Assembly: GCA_047603135.1 (NCBI GenBank)
Contig: JBLKOW010000017.1
Coordinates: 1 to 15,678 of the forward strand
Reading direction: 5' to 3'
DNA length: 15,678 nucleotides
From: JACJVV01 sp047603135
GTDB lineage: Archaea > Nanobdellota > Nanobdellia > Woesearchaeales > JACJVV01
The translations under genes and the position numbers were made by a program. The notes beneath the pieces were generated by a model, which searched no databases, was not told where the DNA came from, and saw only the letters and a program-made list of their open reading frames with translations. The first letter of the stretch is position 1; each line of letters opens with the position of its first letter. This document shows positions 12,370 through 15,678 of this stretch, piece after piece.

Positions 12370-13692
12370 TTATAACCCCTCCGGATTTTCTTTAAGTGCA
12401 GTTGGTGACGAACCACCATGCCATGATTGACGAGGACGAATACGAATTGGATACAATTTTTCATTAGTATCATCAAAAATAAGCGCCGTCCCTTTAAGAC
12501 GTGGAAGATTATCAAGTTGAACATCAAGCCCTGAACGCATATACGATTGCATCAATACGCTAAGTGCATCAGTATCAATTTTTGCAGTTATTCGGTGAGC
12601 AATAACAATATCAGACTGAGTCATAACATCGGAATGAATTTTTCCTGGTTGCTGAGTTGCTAAAATCATCGAAACCCCTGGCTGACGTCCTTCGCGAAGC
12701 AAGGTAATTAATGCTTGAGATGCAGCTGTTGTTCCTTCACGTGGCAAAAATTCATGCGCTTCATCAATAACAAGCCACACTAATGGCATATCTTGTGTTT
12801 CTTTTCCTCTATCGACTTTCCCCCCAAATGAACTCTTAAATGCATTTATCTCAGCATATTCTTCATTTTTTCGATGAAGCATTCTCTCAATAAACATTTT
12901 CTGACTAACAATGCCCACCACAAGTGACTTAACATTCCACCCATTTTCCATAGTTGCATAACAACTAACATCAAGTACAGTTACTTGACCACTATGCGCA
13001 AGTTGTGATAATGGTGTTCCTTTTTCATGAAATACCCCCCATGATTCTGTTGAAGCTAAACGATTAGCAAGCGCATCCTTTGTATGAGAGTCTGTACCAG
13101 CATCCTTGCGCGACATATCAATAATATCATTAACCGAGAAATTATCTTTTTTCTTACGTAATTCCATAAGTGTTTTCTCAAGAAGCACTCCAACATCACT
13201 TGAAATATCAACGCTTAATGCAAGGCACCAATCAACAGCATCAAGTTCAGAAGGCTTTATAGCAAACGGAAAGTCAGTAGGAATTCCTTGTTCTTTATAC
13301 TTATGATAAAATTTATACGGAGTAAATATCTTAACATCAAATCCTTGAGGGTCAAGACCATACGGATGTAACAGTGGTGCTTCCTTATGATTTTCATACT
13401 TCATTGTCCAGTACACACCCATCGTATCAAGTAAAATAATACTGATGTTACGCTTTAGCTCAGGCGCCATCCCAGCTAAACCCTCAGCAATAACCCCCAT
13501 TGTGTACGATTTACCCCCACCACGTTTACCACAAAGCATAATGACGTGAGGACGCACCATATCAAGCATAACATTATTTGCAAGTGAGCTTGTATGCCCC
13601 ATCTTAACATAATGTTTTCCAAGAATAATAGTACCCTGAGTACCAAAACGTTTCTTATCTTCGTCATCTCTTCCAATAATTATATCATCCAT
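12370..13692 (-). CDS. HerA/DUF87-like ATPase
   Basis: A P-loop ATPase of the HerA/FtsK group (COG0433, DUF87). From ATG 13692 it has 440 residues. Walker A is GKRGGGKS (55-62), Walker B LVWLVIDEAHEF (about 305-316), then LLREGRQPGVSMILATQQP (331-349) with the sensor-type ATQQ, and DIVIAHRI. It lacks a recognisable N-terminal HAS-barrel, and no NurA nuclease gene is adjacent, so it may not be the canonical end-resection HerA. A DNA-pumping or translocating role is inferred from the fold. A TTG at 13704 would extend it by 4 residues, but the TATA box centred near 13718 puts the transcript start at about 13692, so I chose the ATG there (leaderless). Pyruvate kinase follows with zero spacing. 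Confidence 0.88.
   Translation of the reverse strand: MDDIIIGRDDEDKKRFGTQGTIILGKHYVKMGHTSSLANNVMLDMVRPHVIMLCGKRGGGKSYTMGVIAEGLAGMAPELKRNISIILLDTMGVYWTMKYENHKEAPLLHPYGLDPQGFDVKIFTPYKFYHKYKEQGIPTDFPFAIKPSELDAVDWCLALSVDISSDVGVLLEKTLMELRKKKDNFSVNDIIDMSRKDAGTDSHTKDALANRLASTESWGVFHEKGTPLSQLAHSGQVTVLDVSCYATMENGWNVKSLVVGIVSQKMFIERMLHRKNEEYAEINAFKSSFGGKVDRGKETQDMPLVWLVIDEAHEFLPREGTTAASQALITLLREGRQPGVSMILATQQPGKIHSDVMTQSDIVIAHRITAKIDTDALSVLMQSYMRSGLDVQLDNLPRLKGTALIFDDTNEKLYPIRIRPRQSWHGGSSPTALKENPEGL
12376..12382 (-). promoter_or_regulatory. Strong ribosome-binding site for pyruvate kinase
   Basis: The minus strand reads GGAGGGG inside the last codons of the HerA-like gene, 6 bases before the pyruvate kinase ATG at 12369. 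It is the strongest Shine-Dalgarno match in the window, supports that ATG, and marks pyruvate kinase as an internal operon gene, unlike the leaderless first genes. Confidence 0.65.
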
Positions 13693-13711
13693 ATATACTT
13701 CCAAGAATGAG

Positions 13712-13723
13712 CCATATATATAG
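13712..13723 (-). promoter_or_regulatory. TATA box of the HerA-like/pyk operon
   Basis: The minus strand reads CTATATATATGG, centred about 26 bases before the ATG at 13692. This decides the start: a transcript beginning at the ATG is leaderless, and the upstream TTG at 13704 would lie too near the TATA box to be in the mRNA. The box lies in the 20-odd bases after the glycosyltransferase stop. Confidence 0.6.
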
Positions 13724-13724
13724 T

Positions 13725-15062
13725 TTACCCTCGAATGTCCGTTTTAGACTTCTTAAGAAGAAACCATTGCATTGGTTTGTTAGTTAGAGCCTTATAAATT
13801 CCAACATTAACAAAATAAGTAACTAATAGTCCAACACTTAAAGAAGCAGCAATCATACGTGGAAAAAGACGAAATTGTTTTGCTTTATAGAGTGCCACCG
13901 TACTTGCAACAATCAACCCGAGTGTTAATGAAACATTTCGAGCCGTAAGGACTGCAAACTTCATAAAATCGATTTGTTCTGGTCTGTGCGTTATAAATAC
14001 TAAAAACCCTGCTACCGTCAAAAGCATAATGAAAACAGGAACAAAGTAACCAAAAACCCCTAAGAATGATAACATGCGTTTAGGGAGGCCAACATCACGA
14101 GCAGTGATTACTTTTTTCCAATGTTCCTTATATGCAGAAATAACACCATAACCCCACCTCATTTGTTGCTTACATAAATCCATAACAGTTACTGGCGCCT
14201 CATTTTTACACGTTAAAGTTGGAAGATAAATTATCTTTTTATTACGTGCATGTAACCTAAGCGTATACTCAATATCTTCAGTTAGTGTTCCTGACTGCCA
14301 GCCCCCATACTCAACAAGATATGACTTTCGAACTGCCTCAGCAGACCCACATAAAAAGCACGTTTGAAATGGTTTCATTACAGGAAGAAAGACGTGATGA
14401 AAAATATTAACAGTAGTAGCCCCTAAAGCAGTCACTAGATTATGATTTGCATTAGAAAACTTCCAGCGCGACTGTACTGCTGCAATCTCTGGATCATGTA
14501 TAAATGGTGCAACAATTCGGCGTAAGAAATCTTTTCCAGGCTCAAAATCTGAGTCGAAAATAACAATAATTTCTCCGCGAGTATGTTTAAGCATGTTATT
14601 CAAATTACCTGGTTTAAAACCAACATTTTTAGCACGTTTATGTACATGAACGCGAGCATGCTGACGAGCAAATTCTGCAAGACCTCGTGAAACTTCAGGG
14701 TCATCACTATCATCACCAATTAATATTTCATATCTATCTTTTGGATAATCAAACCCTAAGCATTTTTTAGCACAACGAAGTGCAATAATTTCATTTCTTG
14801 TTGGAATTTGAATAGTAACAAAAGGAGCACGTTTTTCATCAAAAGAATAAACAGTATTCTTTGTTCGGTGCAATAATGCGTATAAAGATAAGATAACATA
14901 CCCTAAAGAAATTATTGCAGCAAAAGTAAGAATAATATAAAAAAAGACATTGGAAATTTCATGTAAGTAATCTAATATAATCCGAGACAGACTTGCCTGA
15001 TATTTAACGAGTTCAAAAAGAGAGCCCCATAACCCTGCAAAACCCTCTGCTGATATTTCCAT
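13725..15062 (-). CDS. Processive family 2 glycosyltransferase
   Basis: A 445-residue membrane GT2 of the cellulose/hyaluronan synthase type, which adds sugars from a nucleotide donor to a growing chain or lipid acceptor and may export it. Motifs: PTRNE (87-91), GDDSDDPE (116-123), DSDFEP (170-175) as the metal-binding DxD, FLCGSAEAVRK (236-246) in the acceptor region, TEDIEY (261-266) with the catalytic Asp, and QQMRW (299-303), the QxxRW motif marking processive enzymes. One membrane helix precedes the catalytic domain (about 39-64) and three follow (about 333-356, 371-391, 403-424). GAGGT (15070-15074) lies 7 bases before the ATG. Polymer and sugar are unknown; S-layer glycan, capsule or glycolipid are possible. 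A second GT2 lies 130 bases upstream. Confidence 0.92.
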   Translation of the reverse strand: MEISAEGFAGLWGSLFELVKYQASLSRIILDYLHEISNVFFYIILTFAAIISLGYVILSLYALLHRTKNTVYSFDEKRAPFVTIQIPTRNEIIALRCAKKCLGFDYPKDRYEILIGDDSDDPEVSRGLAEFARQHARVHVHKRAKNVGFKPGNLNNMLKHTRGEIIVIFDSDFEPGKDFLRRIVAPFIHDPEIAAVQSRWKFSNANHNLVTALGATTVNIFHHVFLPVMKPFQTCFLCGSAEAVRKSYLVEYGGWQSGTLTEDIEYTLRLHARNKKIIYLPTLTCKNEAPVTVMDLCKQQMRWGYGVISAYKEHWKKVITARDVGLPKRMLSFLGVFGYFVPVFIMLLTVAGFLVFITHRPEQIDFMKFAVLTARNVSLTLGLIVASTVALYKAKQFRLFPRMIAASLSVGLLVTYFVNVGIYKALTNKPMQWFLLKKSKTDIRG

Positions 15063-15093
15063 AATAGTTACCTCAATACAAATGATAAGACTT

Positions 15094-15105
15094 CCTTTTT
15101 AAATG
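15094..15105 (-). promoter_or_regulatory. TATA-like box upstream of the complete GT2
   Basis: The minus strand reads CATTTAAAAAGG, 32-43 bases before the ATG at 15062. A transcript starting near 15075 would just include the GAGGT ribosome-binding site. This suggests the second GT2 gene has its own promoter despite lying 130 bases behind the first. Confidence 0.35.
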
Positions 15106-15192
15106 TTTCCTCAAATCATACTCAAAACTATTGTTAAGTAAACGCAATAAATAATCCTAAAATAGTTCTAAAAAGAGCTCTTATTGTAAATA

Positions 15193-15678
15193 TTATTTAA
15201 TAAAATATCTTCGTCGACCAAAAACTAAACGAACTAAACTAAACATAATTACTAAGTTTAAAACAATAGTATAAGGGAAATAAAAGAAAATGGCAAAAAA
15301 GTTCCAAAATCGTACTTTATCACGGAAAGTATAAATTGACCACACTATTAAAAAAACACTAATTATACCAGACATAACCCCAAATATACTATAAAGTGAA
15401 ATTCCCCACTCCGGAATCATATAAATGACATAAAATGGCCCAATTACTGAAAACCACCTAAATAAGTACATAAATAACATCATAAACGTTTCTGTGTTGT
15501 AAGGAAGCCAATAATATACCTGATATGCTATTAGGGGAAATGAAATAACAGCATAAAACGACCACCAATACTGATTCACGAATAAAAATAAAATAGAAGG
15601 ACTTGATTTATAATGAAAAAGTGCCCTATTCTTAGCAAGTGACTGCAAGACACCCATCCACCACCTCGTTCGTTGCTT
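15193..15678 (-). CDS. Second processive GT2, C-terminal part only
   Basis: The reading frame is open to the window edge, so the gene continues beyond 15678. The methionine encoded at 15657 is internal: the seven codons before it read K-Q-R-T-R-W-W, giving the QxxRW motif (QRTRW) of processive family 2 glycosyltransferases. The 161 residues seen here therefore start at the end of the catalytic domain and cover the C-terminal membrane region, with about four hydrophobic segments rich in F, Y and W and a basic end (GRRRYFIK). It is transcribed just upstream of the complete GT2 but is not a close copy of it: the membrane parts differ clearly. The two may make one polymer together or act on different glycans. 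Confidence 0.8.
   Translation of the reverse strand, partial: KQRTRWWMGVLQSLAKNRALFHYKSSPSILFLFVNQYWWSFYAVISFPLIAYQVYYWLPYNTETFMMLFMYLFRWFSVIGPFYVIYMIPEWGISLYSIFGVMSGIISVFLIVWSIYTFRDKVRFWNFFAIFFYFPYTIVLNLVIMFSLVRLVFGRRRYFIK

Overview
The window looks like a piece of an AT-rich archaeal genome, most likely from a DPANN-type lineage of the Woesearchaeota/Pacearchaeota kind; that rank is inference from gene style. Archaeal signs are an archaeal-type tRNA m2,2G26 dimethyltransferase (Trm1), a HerA/DUF87 ATPase, a compact Lrp/AsnC regulator, and TATA boxes placed about 25-30 bases before start codons so that several mRNAs would be leaderless. Against that background the S-adenosylhomocysteinase and the adenosine-kinase-like PfkB protein look bacterial in type.

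Layout. Positions 1-5695 hold plus-strand genes: a coiled-coil/winged-helix protein overlapping a DUF192 protein (144-886); a small exported protein (1069-1464); a 290-base spacer full of hairpin repeats (1493-1646); Trm1 followed by a DUF1295 membrane protein (1756-3581); and a two-gene unit of a very acidic soluble protein and a surface Ig-like membrane protein with a basic cytoplasmic tail (3668-5695). From 5798 to the end, genes are on the minus strand except one Lrp/AsnC regulator (8240-8662). In transcription order from the right edge these are: the 3' part of a second processive glycosyltransferase (cut by the window end), a complete processive GT2, a HerA-like ATPase abutting pyruvate kinase with no gap, a membrane-anchored two-HKD phospholipase D-like protein overlapping a PfkB/adenosine kinase, a HAD hydrolase, and S-adenosylhomocysteinase.

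Functional links. Trm1 consumes SAM and gives S-adenosylhomocysteine; S-adenosylhomocysteinase splits that to adenosine and homocysteine; the adenosine-kinase-like protein could return adenosine to AMP. The two GT2 enzymes, the Ig-like surface protein, the small exported protein and the anchored PLD-like protein all concern the cell envelope.

The least explained material is non-coding. A 62-base multi-hairpin element occurs twice in opposite orientation (1497-1558 and 8697-8758, 58/62 identical, no gaps, differences outside the paired cores). A different nested-hairpin element sits beside the first copy (1566-1646). A GC-rich 82-base element (8082-8163) can fold on a 17-bp bulged helix and starts where a TATA box would place a transcript start. 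No tRNA, rRNA, CRISPR array, transposase or integrase was seen.
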